Assembly: GCA_005408345.1 (NCBI GenBank)
Contig: SEMN01000265.1
Span: forward strand, 186,001 to 250,000
Length of the DNA stretch: 64,000 bases
Source: Macquaria australasica
Lineage: Eukaryota; Chordata; Actinopteri; Centrarchiformes; Percichthyidae
Direction: 5' to 3'
Under the pieces are notes generated by a model that was given only the letters and a program-made list of their open reading frames with translations, was not told where the DNA came from and searched no databases. Positions 11,491 through 45,840 of this stretch are shown piece by piece. How positions within the stretch are numbered: position 1 is the stretch's first letter; each line of letters starts with the position of its first letter. A program made the position numbers and the translations under genes.

Positions 11491-14400
11491 CAGGCTTGTG
11501 CAATAAACTAGCATAAAAAGATAAAGATAAAACAGAAAGGTATCCTATAGTAGATTTTACCGGCATGAAAAGCTACTGCTGTACAACGGGACAGAGTCTG
11601 CAGAGATGCAGAGTGATCATTGGATTGCCTGAGGCGTTGTTGTGCCCATGAGGGTGGATGTAACAGAATGCCCAGGATCCAAATACCAAGGACTAGCCAC
11701 AACTGCAGAGCACACACACATGCACGCACACACACCAGCACAATTCAGCATCAGCAAGGCCAGCGCTGGAGATTAATGGTCTGCTGTGTCAGTAATATGC
11801 ATTAGCCCATTCAAGATAATTAAAATCTCCTCTCTGGTTTGTCTGTCTTTTTCTTTGTTTCATTCTTGACTTTCTTTCATTTTCTCTTGATAACAGCTGT
11901 CTCATCATTGTAACAGACCCAGCCTTTTGTAATCGTGCAATAAATTTGTGTCTGAATGTGTTAATTAGAGAGAGACAGACTATGAGTGCGTGTGACATAA
12001 GTGTGTTTCGGTCTATGTGTGTGACACAGAGCTGAAATGCATTTGCGTGTACTTGTGTGCTGGACAAGACACTGCACATCTTTTCATATGTTTTGAATTT
12101 TTTGTAAGAGGCCCGTCATCAGTTTGAAAAAGTCATTGAGTGCGGTACAGCATGTTCTGATGCCTGCCTAAATAGAGAATCGGAACCAAATCAGTATGTC
12201 ATTGCTACTGTGTATTTTTTAAATCTTCATCCCTAAGCAGTAATGTCCGTCTTAGAATCATCACCAATCTGATCACCAAATAAAATGATAAATTCCACCC
12301 AGATGTCCATCAGTCATAGGTTACATCCTAACATGGCACAGTAATTGTGGGGGTAAGGTGTGGGCTTCAAGGGAGCGTACTTCCTGGTCTCCACTGGTCC
12401 TGCATGAAACTGCTTTGGCACAGGCTCCGAGTCGTCTCTTAAACTGGTTTGAAGTTGTGATCACAGGCTGGTAAATTCAATATTCACTATCAGACATCAA
12501 CAGGCAATTCCAGAAGGATATGCCAGCACTACTAACATCCTACAGACTGCTACAAATTGGAAATGGTATACTATCTATACTACAAAGAGTCCAGAACTCA
12601 TGTACATCCTGCAGAAGCACTGTTGCTTTCTAAACTCTGATGCAACACTAAGCAACACTCCTGAGCAAGCCTCAAGAGCAGGATACAGGAGAGAAAACTT
12701 TAAAAAAAATTGTGGTTGATGCTCATATCATGCCAAATACCAGTAGCTTCCCTTGATTCTCTTCAAGCCACCATCAAGCCACCATGTCATCTTTTCACTT
12801 TATTTTAAAACTCTTGAGAAGGGCTGGATTTCGAAACTCAATCCTATTTGAGCACCAACCAAACTGTGTCCGTGGAACCAAGTATCAAAAACGTTCAGAG
12901 AGTTGAAAATGTGGCTGCTTTTGTTAAAAAAAAAAAAGAAAAGGTTTTTGCAAAATAGAAAAGTGTGCAAATAAAAACAAAATATCAACAATAAAGATTA
13001 TCAATAAGGTGCAAAACCCAAATGTACAGAATGCCAGAAATGTAAACAGGTTAACGGTAAGGTGCAAATCCAAAATATATACAATGTCAAAAATATAACA
13101 GATACAGGTTAACAGATACCACAGATATGTATGAGAAGTGCCATATAGCTGTTTATGTACAATATCAAATCTGAAGTAGGTGTCAGTGTATATGGTTAAT
13201 TTAAAATGTTTGATGACTGTCTCCGTGATATTGCACGTAATGTCCCATTATTGCACATTATGAGCCATGGTGTCCCCTAAGTCAGAGAGTTGTAGTGATT
13301 GTAATTACTGTCCTAATGTCTTAATGTATTGTAGTATTGGTTCCAACTGGCCACTGTAGTTGCACTGGGATTAAAACAATAAACAGCTATAGCTTTTAAT
13401 AGTTTCCAAACAATGTAGTAGCACTGATGTTGAAGTTAGGAAATACCACTCTTTAGGGCCCCACATGGAGCAGTATTGCACTATAGCTTTGTCACAGCTT
13501 TCATTAATTGTAATTGTGTCTTTAACTTAAACTTGACCAACAATTTTACCCCTGGTACTAACTGAACCTCACCACTAAACACTGTCTTTGACCGTCCATC
13601 ACAGTCTTAATGGCAGGACAAGGCTACATGCACAGCTAAAATTTAGGTAGTTTTTGTTGAGGTTATTGGAAATTAATGTGAATTATGATTCACTATAATA
13701 GTAATTTATATAGTTAATATATCTTAAACTACCCACTCTCTTGTACTCGTACTCTTAGAATAAGATGGAGTAGGAAAAGAAAATTCAAACTTCTATTTTT
13801 TTTTGCTTATTCAACCTCTCAATCACCTCGCATTGGCCTGTACTGATGAGACATATTGTAGTCAGAGTGATATATGGACATTTTATGGACTGGTGCTGAG
13901 TGTAGTCTCAGCTGCAACCAGAGCAGCATTTCAACCATGACCACTATCAGCAGAATCTGGTCAGAGGGTTGAACAAACAAGCAAAGAATCTGTTGTGTTT
14001 CACTTGCTGTCGGCTTCACAAAGGGAATAAATAGCTGCAGTGTGATTCCATTTGTCATTTTCATCGCATCTTCATGATTAACTGATCCTGATAATTACAC
14101 AAATCAATTTCCTCTTTTTCATGACATGACAGTCAGCCACTTCCTAACTCATTATTGTTACGCTGTGTAAATGACAGCTCCAAGGTAAATTGTTTATAGT
14201 CTTTATCCAGTTAAGATGCTACATGGTTTATGGTTATGCTCCGTATTTTCTGGTCAAATATCTACGGGGTTGACGTCACATCTGAGATAATCCATCAGGT
14301 TTTAGTAAATATGAAAGACCACCTTCAATAGGAAACATAAAATACACACAACATTGTCATGACTTGATTTTTAACACAAAAAGGAAAAGCTATAACATCA

Positions 14401-16367
14401 TGATTCTGTTTTTCTTTCCTCTTCATCAGTGTTTTTCTCTCTTTCTCACTAAAGGACTGTTGAATTATGTAATTTCTTTTTGTCAATATTATACTGTATA
14501 TGTCATTATACTGCAGCAGGGTTCATTCTGGTGCAACCATACAGTATATTCACCATATATTTGTCCTGCTGGCAATCTGTTGATCCTGTTATCAAAATGC
14601 ATTCCATCAGAAGACAGCCATTTATTAAACAGCTCAGTTACAATTTAGCAACATTGTGACCTTTTTCATTTTGTTGTTTTACAGTGATATCATTTGATTA
14701 TATTGTGAAATAAAGAGAAAACCACAATCTAAACCAGATATGTTTGTTCAGCGCTAACAAGAAAGCTACATAAGCTCGACCACACAGCCTAATATTATCC
14801 TCAGAGATGATCCAGGTGATGTTTGAATTATTGCAGTGTATATTGCTGGAAGACAAACATTATGGCCATGTGAGAGATTTAATATCTTATGTACACACAT
14901 GGCTAAAGCGGCACAGATATAGCTAGCTAGGTGGCAGGGCTTGTTCAGTGTTGACCTGTTAGATTAATAGCAAATATTGTGCTGGTTAATGTGGTGGCAG
15001 TGATGTTAGTCGTGTCAAACATACAGCTGTGTTGTGAAATTACAATAGGGGTTCGAGGGATTGCAACTGATGTATGGCTTGCGCACAAAAATCACATCCA
15101 AACCCCTCTCTTTTCATAACCATACCTTTCCCTGTGCGTTATTTCTCACTCTTAATTCATCATGTCTCCCTCTCATGTTTTTATTCTGCTCTTCTTCTCT
15201 TTTACTCTTTGAAACGTGAGTCGGTGAATGATTATTCTGGTTCCTCCAGTAATACAGGCACTATAGTGAATCAGTCAGTCTTCAAATTGCTCCACATTTA
15301 AGGGCACAAATTGCCATGGCATATGGCCCATACAAACGCAGCACACTCAATGGTAAAATGCAGACAGTAGGAATGCCAGCCATCACTTTGTACTGTGACA
15401 CTGCATGGGTTTAAAGTAAAAGGTCAGCCTATATAGGCCAAACCAGAAATCTCACGCCTTTGTGTCCCACATCTCTTTTTTAACGCTGCCCTGCTCCCTT
15501 TGGATTTAGCAGAGGCACTAAAGCCTTGACTGTGACATTATTGGAGGACAGGTGGAGCTAAGTGATACATTTGTGTCCAGAAAGTCCTAGATTTACCTCG
15601 TGAGAGCAAATTGCATTTGGGGACATTTGTTGCTGTTTGATGACCACACCCCCACTCTCGCTAGGCCAGCAAAAACCTTTTTTTCTTTATATTTCAATGC
15701 CAACATCAACACCACATATCAATTTATTCAGAAGCCATGATCACTGGCACATTGGGAGCTTCATTACCTGGAAAACCCTTGAAGCCAGAGTCATTGTGGG
15801 CGAAAGCTGCAGCCTATCTAGCTCCTGCTTAATGTGGGAGCCATTGTCGTTCAGAGCTTTCTTTTGTCTTTATTCCTCCCTTGCAATATTTTGAACTGCC
15901 AACTAAAAAGCTCCAGAAAAAGTGCAAATCTACATTTAAACCAAACTGACCCTTTAGCTGCCCCTTCACAGTAAAAACCTCCCAGCTTTGCCAAAAATGA
16001 CTACACTACTTTTATGCAAATGCAATGCCTGATGGTACAAGCTCCTTAAAAGCTTGCTTCATGTATGATAGCAGTATTAAATATAACCCTGTGAAACTGC
16101 ATGCATCATCTTCTCATTCTAAATAAAGTCATAACTCATAGCTCCCCTGAAGGTTGAAGAGGTTAATGAGTTTAGTGTCAAAGTGATAAAATGTGAGTGC
16201 AGATTATTGCATTCAATGCCAAGGAGGATGACGGAAGAACTTTTTATTATTTTGGTTGCTGACTGTACTATTTTTATATGTATTTGTGGTGCTTAGATTG
16301 ATCAATAGACACTGAGGACATATATGTACACTTTCAAAGGGATACATATTAAAGCTTTCACTTTTTG

Positions 16368-16831
16368 AAAGGAATAGTTTGACATTTTTCGCATTGGCTT
16401 TCATGCTGAGAATTAGATGAGAAGATTGATACCACTCTCATCTCTGTACGCTAAAAATGAAGCTACAGCCAGCAGCCAGTTAGCTTAGTGTAGCATTAAG
16501 ACAGGAGCCAAAATTCACCTGCCAGCACCTCTAAAACTCACTAATTAACACATAATATCTAGTTTGTTTAATTAAGCAGTCACTTCTCCACTGTGTCAGG
16601 GTGACGACACGACTCCAGGAAGTGACAGCGCCAGACCAAGAAATAGTCTGGCACACTTGGTGTTGGTAGGCAGATTTTGTTACCTTTGGACAGAGCCAGG
16701 CTAGCTGTATCCCCGTTTTCACTCTTTTTTTTAAAGTCTTTTAACAGACATTAGAATGGTATCAAACTTCTCATCTAACTCTCAGCAAGAAAGTGAAAAA
16801 CGGGTTTCCCAAAATGTCTAACTATTCCTTT
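16368..16831. mobile_element. Palindromic MITE-like element, family A, near full length
   Basis: The left end reads AAAGGAATAGTTTGACATTTT and the right end is its inverted match (AAATGTCTAACTATTCCTTT). Internal arms also mirror each other (GAGAAGATTGATACCACTCTC on the left, ATGGTATCAAACTTCTCATC on the right). No coding capacity is seen, so this is a non-autonomous element about 460 bp long. Degenerate relatives occur near 22075-22690, 24675-24740, 46389-46500 and 50090-50345. Confidence 0.7.
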
Positions 16832-17497
16832 AGAAAAAAAACAACAAAAAAACCTGGAAAGTACTGAGATGTTGACATGATGTTATGATATCAGCCTTAC
16901 TGCAGATACAGGGGAGTACGGGGAGGAGAAGTATTAGGCTTCAGCTTGCCAGGAAGTCATCAACAAACATTACAATATTGTCTTTCACTCCTCGATAGCA
17001 CCAGCTCTTCAGGTCTTTTTTCAAGCCAAGTCACACCAGCATCTTGAAACACAAAGCCATTGGTCATTGTAGCCATGCTATATTGTATTCTGATGAATAA
17101 ATGATATATTGGTCAGTTCTTGTGTATAAAGGAGTGGGTAGTGATGACTTGTTGTTTTTCTCACTTTTATTGAGAATGATGGGGACAGAGTAGAGAGAAC
17201 ACAGCAGTGAATTTTCTGGGAGAATTCAATCCCGCACCAGGAAAGGTACAAGGGTCCAAGCAACTATTCCATCACTGTACACATTCAGAAAGACCATGAT
17301 AAATGAAACTCCATGTAGATGAATGTACCACTCTCTGTGTTCTCAGTAGAGTACAGTTTATATGTTTGGGGTCAGTTCATTACCCTTCATATATATGTGA
17401 GAAATCGCAGCTCCCATACTGTAAATTCCTGTTACTGATGACCACACCACATGCACTCTGACTCTGGCTCTCCTCTGTTTGTGTCTTGCAGGTATTT

Positions 17498-38063
<20,566 letters not shown>

Positions 38064-38700
38064 CTAGCGGCCTGCCTGCGCAACCCCATGTTCTTCCGAA
38101 GGTGAAGAAACTAACTGAAATGACCAACTGAAAATACAAAAAAAAAAGAGTAAAGATCAAAATGAATATATTAAGAACAAAAACATGAGTTATGGAAACA
38201 CAGATTCTGAAATGATGAAATCTAAAGCCTGTGCATTGTCATTCAAAAACAGCAGTGGTATTTAAACTGAAGTAAATGAGCTGAGATATATGTTAATGAT
38301 CCTCTAGTTGCTTTGCTTATATTACCCCACATACCTTGTATATGGCATCCAAACAAAAATGACCAAATGCTTAGACTTGCATCTCCTGTAAAGTGCATAT
38401 TGGCTGGCTCCCAATTCCTTATGAAAAGCATTTATGCTCCAATCATTGTGGCAAGGTGGGCTGCCATTTTGCTCATCACTACTGTACAATACAAACTTCA
38501 TTCTCCTTTTCCCCATTCCCCATCCAACCCTTATGTAATGACACTGCTGTATTTTAACCTCTAGGCTTGGTCTTAGACACACCCTCATCTCTACCCGACA
38601 CAATCCCCAATGTAAGGTTGCCTGATTTGTGTGTTTTTATGTGGTTATTCTGCAGGGATATGCAGTCGCTTTCACCCAGAGCGGCGCTCCCTGCGCTACT

Positions 38701-38708
38701 TGTAAATA
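38701..38708 (+). promoter_or_regulatory. Pumilio response element in the mapk10 3' UTR
   Basis: TGTAAATA fits the UGUANAUA site of PUM proteins and lies about 640 nt after the stop codon. A chance match of eight bases is possible. Confidence 0.35.
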
Positions 38709-38963
38709 ATGTAATTCTGTACAGCTGAAGGGCACACAGAGTGGGACTGATGGCCAGTACACTGGGAGTTTTTTTCTGACTAGCGCACCTTGCCACATCA
38801 TTGCTTTCCACCTCAGTTGCCCCCTGCCTATTGCTGTAGTCCTGCATGGTTAGATTTAAAACAATGCTAATCTCACTGTATGCTAAAATGAGTCTGTATA
38901 GAGACTTTTGTTTATATGCGATGTAAACTAACATGGGGGGTCTGGTCACAGGATAGGACGTAT

Positions 38964-38965
<2 letters not shown>

Positions 38966-39028
<63 letters not shown>
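38966..39028 (+). repeat. (TG)n microsatellite, about 31 copies
   Basis: A nearly pure TG array inside the probable mapk10 3' UTR. Confidence 0.95.
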
Positions 39029-39030
<2 letters not shown>

Positions 39031-42000
39031 TTAACCACAGGCAAGCCATTAAGACATTAGTCAATGTCAGAGCTGAGTTTGGGACTTAAAGGGTCAGTAC
39101 ACTCAGTAGAGTGAATTCTTTTGATTGTGCTCAGACTTCATAAGATTACCTTTAAGGGGTTTAAAAAGTCTGATTTGTGTGTAATGTCCCCTTTATTTCT
39201 CCTGGCAGTGTATGATCGGTCCCTCCACCACCCCACGGGCTGACTCACAGCCCTGCATGTCACTGTGTACCATTAACCCCTCACAGGCACAGGAGGTTGG
39301 TCTGTTTCACTGTGGCGTTACCACAAGGAGACTACTCTTATTTATTTGACTGAAACATAGATGGCTTTTAGAAAGAGATACAAATAATACAGTCTGTACT
39401 TTAAAGGAGGGCGAGGAGTGTTAACCTCGTAGCGTTGTATCAGTAACTAAACTCATGTACATCATTTCAGTACACACTACAAAATTAATAACTTTATTGA
39501 CATTTGGTAATAAAAAAGGAACTGGATAGAGGCTACCCAACAGTTATGTTACTACGTTATTTCCTAGCTGGAAGATTTATTTATTGATTGATTTATTTTG
39601 ACAGATGGAACCTGAATATGGCAAGTGCCTTTTTGGATTGAAGCTTTGCAAGTGCAGAAATTATATTATTTTTGGTATTTTTCCCTCTGCTTCTTCTTTT
39701 TCTGCCTTAAAACTATCAGAATCCCCAAGAAACATTTAAGACAAAAAAAAAAATGTTGTTGGTGCAGGTTTTAGCCAGTGACAGTGAACTTTTGTGGTGT
39801 AAAATTGCTTTCCTCAGATTGTATGGCTTAAGCAGGGATATTAATGCTTGTCCTAGTTTTTACACAGCATGAAATGTTTTTTTCCATTGTGCATATTGAT
39901 TTACTTTAATTTCTCAATCAAACTGGATCACTAGCTCGCGCACAAACACTTGCATACATTGTTTGCATTGATCTTTGCAAAGGCTTGGCAGCTGTAGGGC
40001 ACTCTTTCTCTCTCTCTCTCGCTCCAAATCCATTGTTTTTTAAATTGAGAAAAGAAGATGTACAGTATGTTTGGCAGACTTGAATCAGAGGAGACAAAGT
40101 CCTCACCTACATACAATATTGCACCCAGAGCCTGCCATCAGATGTCCATCCCATTCGAAACATAGCATATTTTCACTACTCACAACAACATATTTAGCTA
40201 CAGTTGTGAATATGCAATGGTTGGTTGCAATTAAGCTTTAATTTCATGCTTTAGATCAAATACACTCCAACTAGAAACCAAGTAGGTGATCTATTAGCTG
40301 TTTATTTGCTTATATGTCATTAATACTTAGTTAAAAATGTGAATGAAGAAAGGAATTCTCATTATCTTGGTTTCCACTGCCATATTTCATGTTCTCATGC
40401 AGGTTGGGTGTTTATGGTTTATGGGCAAAGAACCCTTAACAAGAAATTACATTTTACAAGCAAAGAAATACTTCCAAATGGGGACATCTGTGTTTGTTTC
40501 CAGCATGTCAAAATACCATTTACAACAATTTCTATAAATGTCACTATATTTCCTACTCATGGAAACTGCATGGCTCATATGTCCACTAGTAAACAGAGTA
40601 AAGGTTCGATCCCAGTCATGACATTGTTAATGTGGTGACAGCACTGTTTAGGTGGACATTTCACGTATTTGTTTCTTAACATGTCATTCGACAGTCTAAC
40701 TGTATCTCTGTAATATCCGGTTCAGCTGCTACAACACAGTGAGTGGTTTACTTTTTGCATGGATTCTACCTAAAGCATCCTGTCGCTGTGCATACAATGT
40801 CTCAAAATCCCTCCCCAAAATTACATACATAACTTCGAATAGCTACTTTGTTAACACTCTTTCTGCCTGTGGCTTGTGCACAGTGAACCGCACACACAGT
40901 TACAGCACCTTCACAGAGCTAAGAGGGTAACTGAGGATGGCTTCTCCAGAATAAGCTACGGCTAGCTTGGCTTTCTGTTCAGGGTCTGGCCAGGTCAATC
41001 CTTCAAAACAGGGTGCAACTTTGAAATTGTTTGTGTTTTGAAAATGTTCAGATGAATTTTCTCACAAAGGGGTCTAGTGTTTGAGTCGACTCCTACACCT
41101 ACATGCACGGTACTGCTGCAGTTATTCTACAGGGCATTTTTAACCATCCAAACTACTTTATTCTTTTCCTATCTTTGGTCACTGAGTACACATACTAACA
41201 TATTCTGTCTTTTTTGTTTGTTTGTTATTGTTTCTCTGAATGTGAACTTTGGATCTTTTTTATAAGACATCCCTCCAGACAATTCTGTTGTAATAAAAAG
41301 GTGCTTTTGGTCCTGTTTAATGCGCCTGAAGTAGAGATGATTCGAACACAGAAACAGCTGGGTTGTCAGCACTGAATGTAGAAATGAATTGTTTCACTCA
41401 CGCCATTGCTGCTCTGCTTTGTCATCAGTGTGTGTGTGTGTGTGTGTGTGAGAGAGATTTCCAATTAACCAGCATTGAACACAAACTGTCTGTACGGTTG
41501 AATTGGAAGACGTGATCTGGCACCAGGACGGATTGTTTTACAGTACATGTTTTTCAGATCTGTCTTTCAATGCAAGATCGTGACTTTTGTGGGATTGCTT
41601 TTGAGAATGTCTAATGGAGAGTCAGTACAGTCATGTGTTTGGAAGTAGTCCATGTGTGTATTCATGTTCAGTCGCATAAACCTTAGAATTAGTAATGCGT
41701 CATCTACCAATCCTGCTCTTCATTTTTGTCACGAGGGAAAATAATCTCTCGTGGATTCAGGATTAGCCAAATTCATGTCTGTTAGCCATTTATTTGTAAT
41801 CTGAACATGACTGACTCCTCATTCAGCCACAATATTATTGCCAATATGAAGTACATGTCACAAGTTAGGATACATCTTGTACTCAGCTGTGCCAGCATAA
41901 AATCTTTGGACTCAGTACTTGTGATCCCTTAGTTTATTGATTTTCACTTCTTTCGTTCAAGTCATTTTGTAAATAACAACAATCCAACAATGCAATAAAC

Positions 42001-42431
42001 ACTTTATTGCACTCAGACAGGGAGGCAAGCTACTGCAAGGGTCAGGTGATGCTAAAATGTTTGGAGTCTTAAATGTGGGCTGAAATGTGGAACTCTACAA
42101 ATGATGAAACCCTGTATAGCTCATCTGAATCAGGTGATGTTGTTCTTCGATTCTTTTGATTCCTTCTCTCTCTCTCTCTCTCTCTCTCGTTTCTTTTACT
42201 CCGTGCTGTTTTAACGAATCATTCTTTTGACATTGTCAGGTTGAGAAAAAAAAAAAGAGAAAAAGAAATTGTATCTGTTTCACGCTGATCTCAAAGCTTC
42301 AGGCTATAGCGTTTCAAATAAAGTAAAAACAAATGCAAAAGAAAAAGAAAAAAATTACTGAAAGCTGTTACTGTAAACACAACATTTTAAAGGAACTGTG
42401 TATGTAAAAATAGTATATGTATGTGATTGAA

Positions 42432-42437
42432 AATAAA
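42432..42437 (+). terminator. mapk10: Preferred mapk10 polyadenylation signal
   Basis: AATAAA followed within about 30 nt by T/GT-rich sequence (GCAGTGTACCGTTTTTCTTT). Coding, UTR-like composition ends here and a dispersed repeat begins about 300 bp later. Confidence 0.45.
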
Positions 42438-42450
42438 CAAAACCTTTGAT

Positions 42451-43710
42451 CTTGGACTGCAGTGTACCGTTTTTCTTTTACCTGGAGTGAATATGATTTC
42501 TTTGTGCCTTTAGTGTTGGTTTCTGCCGTTCTCCTCAACCATCTGTCCAAACTGTCACAGTGACACTGAGTCCCACCTACGCACACTCTAATTTTAATCT
42601 CAGTTATGCCGGATACAATCTAAAGGCCGGCAGCCATTAGTAACTTAACAACAGGCAGAATGAGTAAAAGAAATGTTGCCTGATGTTGCAGGATGAAAGC
42701 AAGTGCACTGCTCTTCCCCACTTCAATGTTATACTCACGTTAGAAGTGGGCAGTGGTGTAATGTAACTCAAGTCAAGCACTGTACTTACTTACCTAACTA
42801 CATCTCAGAGGCATATATTGTACTTTTTACTCTGCTACACTTGTGTGACAGTGTTAGCTACTTTTCAGATTACAATTTCTTATACCATTCTTTTCTAGTG
42901 AAAACCACGTATCTCCAAATTTGGTGATTTTGAATTTGAATTCTTCTGATAAACTGAATAATTAAATGTTCCTTTATGGGTTGAGACCCAGAAACAGATT
43001 TTCCTGAATCCTTTATCCTTTATATACCTTTATATTTTTCTGGTTGTATATTAGGCAGCTGTAGGCAAGGTTGAGTCCCTGAGCAAAACCACTTGTTGGC
43101 AATATTGTATTTTTATATGATTTTTTATATCCATGTATTGAAGTACTAAGAACTGGCAGGTATTTCATTTGCTGGATTAGGCAAAAACAGACATTCCTGT
43201 CTGGTTATTTTATCCATGAACAATTTTTAAATTGTTTTCAGAAAATATATTATATCAATATAAAGATATAAAGTATGATAGTGTTATCATCCACATCGAC
43301 TGTCACTTTTCTCCAGTCAAAACATAAATATTTTTTAGTTTTTACAGGCTCTTTCAGTCATAAAAATGTTTAGGACTTCAGACATTTGGGCTGATTACAG
43401 TAACAAATTCTCACTGGTATGAGATGTTTCAATAAATCTCAGGTTTGTCATAAAATGTCAAAACATTTGATGGTTCAAGTTTCTCAAATGTGAGGATTTG
43501 CTGCTTCTGTCTGTTTTTATATCATTGTAAATTAACTATCTTTTGGTTTTGAGACTTTTGGTCAGACAATGACAATTTGATGAGCATTTTTCACAATTTT
43601 TGACATGTTATAAACTAAACCATTCATTTATTAATTGAAAAATAATCGCTGCCAGTCACAAATACAAAAAGTTCCAACCGTGAAAGACACACTCAAAAAG
43701 TAATAACAAA
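42451..43710. other. Short intergenic gap between the two convergent genes
   Basis: About 1.3 kb between the preferred 3' ends. It contains a fragment of a common fish repeat (42745-42930: CAGTGGTGTAATGTAACTCA, then TATTGTACTTTTTACTCTGC) and a partial family B repeat near 43540-43650. No gene is seen. Confidence 0.5.
42745..42930. repeat. Truncated dispersed repeat, family G
   Basis: The words GGCAGTGGTGTAATGTAACT, CAAGCACTGTACTTACTTAC and TTGTACTTTTTACTCTGCTA resemble a widespread fish repeat built on AAGTACATTTACT-type motifs. Only part of it remains. Confidence 0.5.
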
Positions 43711-45575
43711 GGGAAACTCACATGAAAATGCATTTTTATTCATATTGTCATTTTTTAAATTTCTTTTGTGTATCAAGTATCATGTCATGAAAATATTCCA
43801 CTATCCCAGTCCATAATCTGCTCTTTTGTGTGGAATTCACAGAACGAGGTGCCACTGTCGGCTTGGCTTAGGCCTGTTAACTTCCCGGTGAAGGTTGCAA
43901 AATGAGAAGCGCAGACTCCCCTCCCTCCTTCAGTTGTTCAGGCACTTTTTTTCCTTCCCTCTCCATGTGCACATTCCAGATGTCCTGCATTGACCAGCAG
44001 CAGGTTTAAATGGGACCTGGTCTTCAGAGGAAGAGTAGCCAGCGGCAGACCTGTGCACACATGCACACTTAAAACACTTCAGCTCAGGTCTGTACTCAGA
44101 TGTGTCCTGTTTTGTACACATTAGCAAATCCACATTTGGTTTGAAGCTACATAAATACACTCACAAAGACTTCATCATTATGCAGTCACTTTACAGACAT
44201 TCACTTAATGTACACTGGCCCTCGTGGACTCATCATGCACACACCACTTGCTACTGAAGCTAGCAACCAGGCTGTTAATGTCTTCAATGTTGACACACTC
44301 GATGCTGTAATCCCCTTTTTTTCACAGTTATGAGCCACAAACACAACTCTGTGTTGGTACTCGGTTGCTGCAGCTTGTTATTCCATGCTAGGTTAGGATG
44401 AAAACCAGTTGTGTCAGGTGGATAAATTGCCAGAAGACTACAAGAGAGTATTTTTAAAACCAGGATCTCATATGCTCAGAGGCAGACTGCAGTTTCCAAG
44501 AGCATTCACAGAGTGACAACAGCTATATTTTCTAATGGGGAGAGTGCAATTTGTCACCTGAAATTCTGAATTCATGACGGCCATTTTTCAATTTTATCTG
44601 GGAATTATGCCAATGACCCATCGTGCAAAGTCTTAAAATTCATTTTTACAAGCTACAAAACATTCTTCAATCAGCATCAACTTAATACGTGCCATATCCA
44701 TCTGAATATGCGTCAAACCACAGTGCAGACTGACGAGTAGTGTCTACGATTATCTATAAAATATTTACAGTACAGGCTCTTTAATTTTTTTGGTCATGGG
44801 GTAAATGAAACAGCACAGAAGCACAGGCACATATACAGTATATTGTCCAGTTGAAACTGTACACACATTGACCAACATTCACAACCACCTTGCAGAGACT
44901 CAACAAACATGTAAGTGCAAGGAAAAAGAAAATCTTAATATAAAATATCACATGTTGATAACTTTGCTTAAATATCAGATAAACATTTAAGTATTACTTT
45001 CAATTATTTTTTTTACATACATATGACACTGTGTTTCCCTCTATGTACATGAGCAGATACAGAATTACATGGAATAATAAGATGTTTTTGGTTAGATTTT
45101 AAAAGTGAATTAAGATAGAGAGGAGTTTTTAATGTGTCCAAGGTTGGTATTTTTATTTTTTTTTACTGAATACAATCTTTTTAAACAGTTTGCCTTCCCT
45201 CCTTTATGGCTATAGGAGCTAAAGTAAAATAATAGTAGTATTGTGTATCATCATAGACTATGCTGTACTGTGCCTTTCTCCTAGTCAGATGATTGATTAC
45301 CACCACAGTTTGTGAGTACGTTGGAGAGTGTCTGTGAGCTGTTTAAATAATGCTGTATTTACAGATAATGTCAGTCTGGCATCACTCCAGGTGATGTCTA
45401 CATTTATACAGGTGGCTTGCGTTAGCCCTACACCTCCTATTTCTTAAATTAAAACATGCCATTAACCACTGTAATGTAACTGCCCAACTTGCCCTCTACA
45501 ACCAGCAGCCAAATCCTGTTTGGAGCCCTCGTAATAAACCATTTCCAGTCTTTAATAGCATTCCCCCGCCTTCCT
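43710..45575 (-). other. arhgap24: Probable arhgap24 3' UTR
   Basis: About 1.9 kb after the stop codon without coding signs, ending at the candidate polyadenylation signal. The extent is inferred. Confidence 0.45.
43735..43740 (-). terminator. arhgap24: Candidate arhgap24 polyadenylation signal
   Basis: TTTATT on the plus strand is AATAAA on the minus strand, about 1.84 kb downstream of the arhgap24 stop. It would place the cleavage site near 43710-43720. Confidence 0.4.
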
Positions 45576-45840
45576 TCACTGTATCCAGATGCTGTTGTTA
45601 CGATCTGGTCGGCGGGGGTCGGTGGCTGTGGTGTTGCCAGTTGCGGTGAGGTCACTAAACGTGGAGAAAAACTGCTCCATCTCCTTTTGCAGCATCTGAT
45701 TCCGCCGCTCAGCGTCGTCCTTGGCGCGCTCGGCGTTGCGCAGCTTGATCTCCGCCATGGTGTACTTCTTCCTCTCCTGGTCCAGCTCTTCGTGGAGGTT
45801 CACCATTTCGGTCTCCAGCTCCAGGTTGCGCTGCTCCAAG
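45576..45840 (-). CDS. arhgap24: arhgap24 last exon (C-terminal coiled coil)
   Basis: Acceptor CTTTGCAG, 265 nt, stop TGA at 45576-45578. It encodes a heptad-rich helix (LEELDQERKKYTMAEI-like, then LRNAERAKDDAERR and QKEMEQFFSTFSD), a short spacer and NNSIWIQ. The C-terminal region of mammalian FilGAP mediates dimerisation and filamin binding. Confidence 0.95.

Larger units (their letters stand above)
5685..17491 (+). other. mapk10: Putative first intron of mapk10
   Basis: About 11.8 kb without a recognisable exon. It holds a MITE-like AT-rich repeat (7498-7785), a LINE 3' end (8026-8080), a GA/GC-rich island (9840-10160), a direct duplication (11393-11490), low-complexity A-rich DNA near 12900-13120 and a palindromic MITE (16368-16831). 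The open frames here are short and biased in composition, and I do not regard them as genes. Confidence 0.5.
38064..42450 (+). other. mapk10: Probable mapk10 3' UTR
   Basis: The stretch after the stop is AT-rich with no coding signs. It includes a Pumilio-type UGUAAAUA at 38701-38708, a long (TG)n at 38966-39028, shorter (TG)n at about 41429 and (CT)n at about 42169-42188. Candidate polyadenylation signals are at 41994-41999, 42317-42322 and 42432-42437. The last is followed by T/GT-rich sequence and is my preferred end. The extent is inferred from sequence only. Confidence 0.5.
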
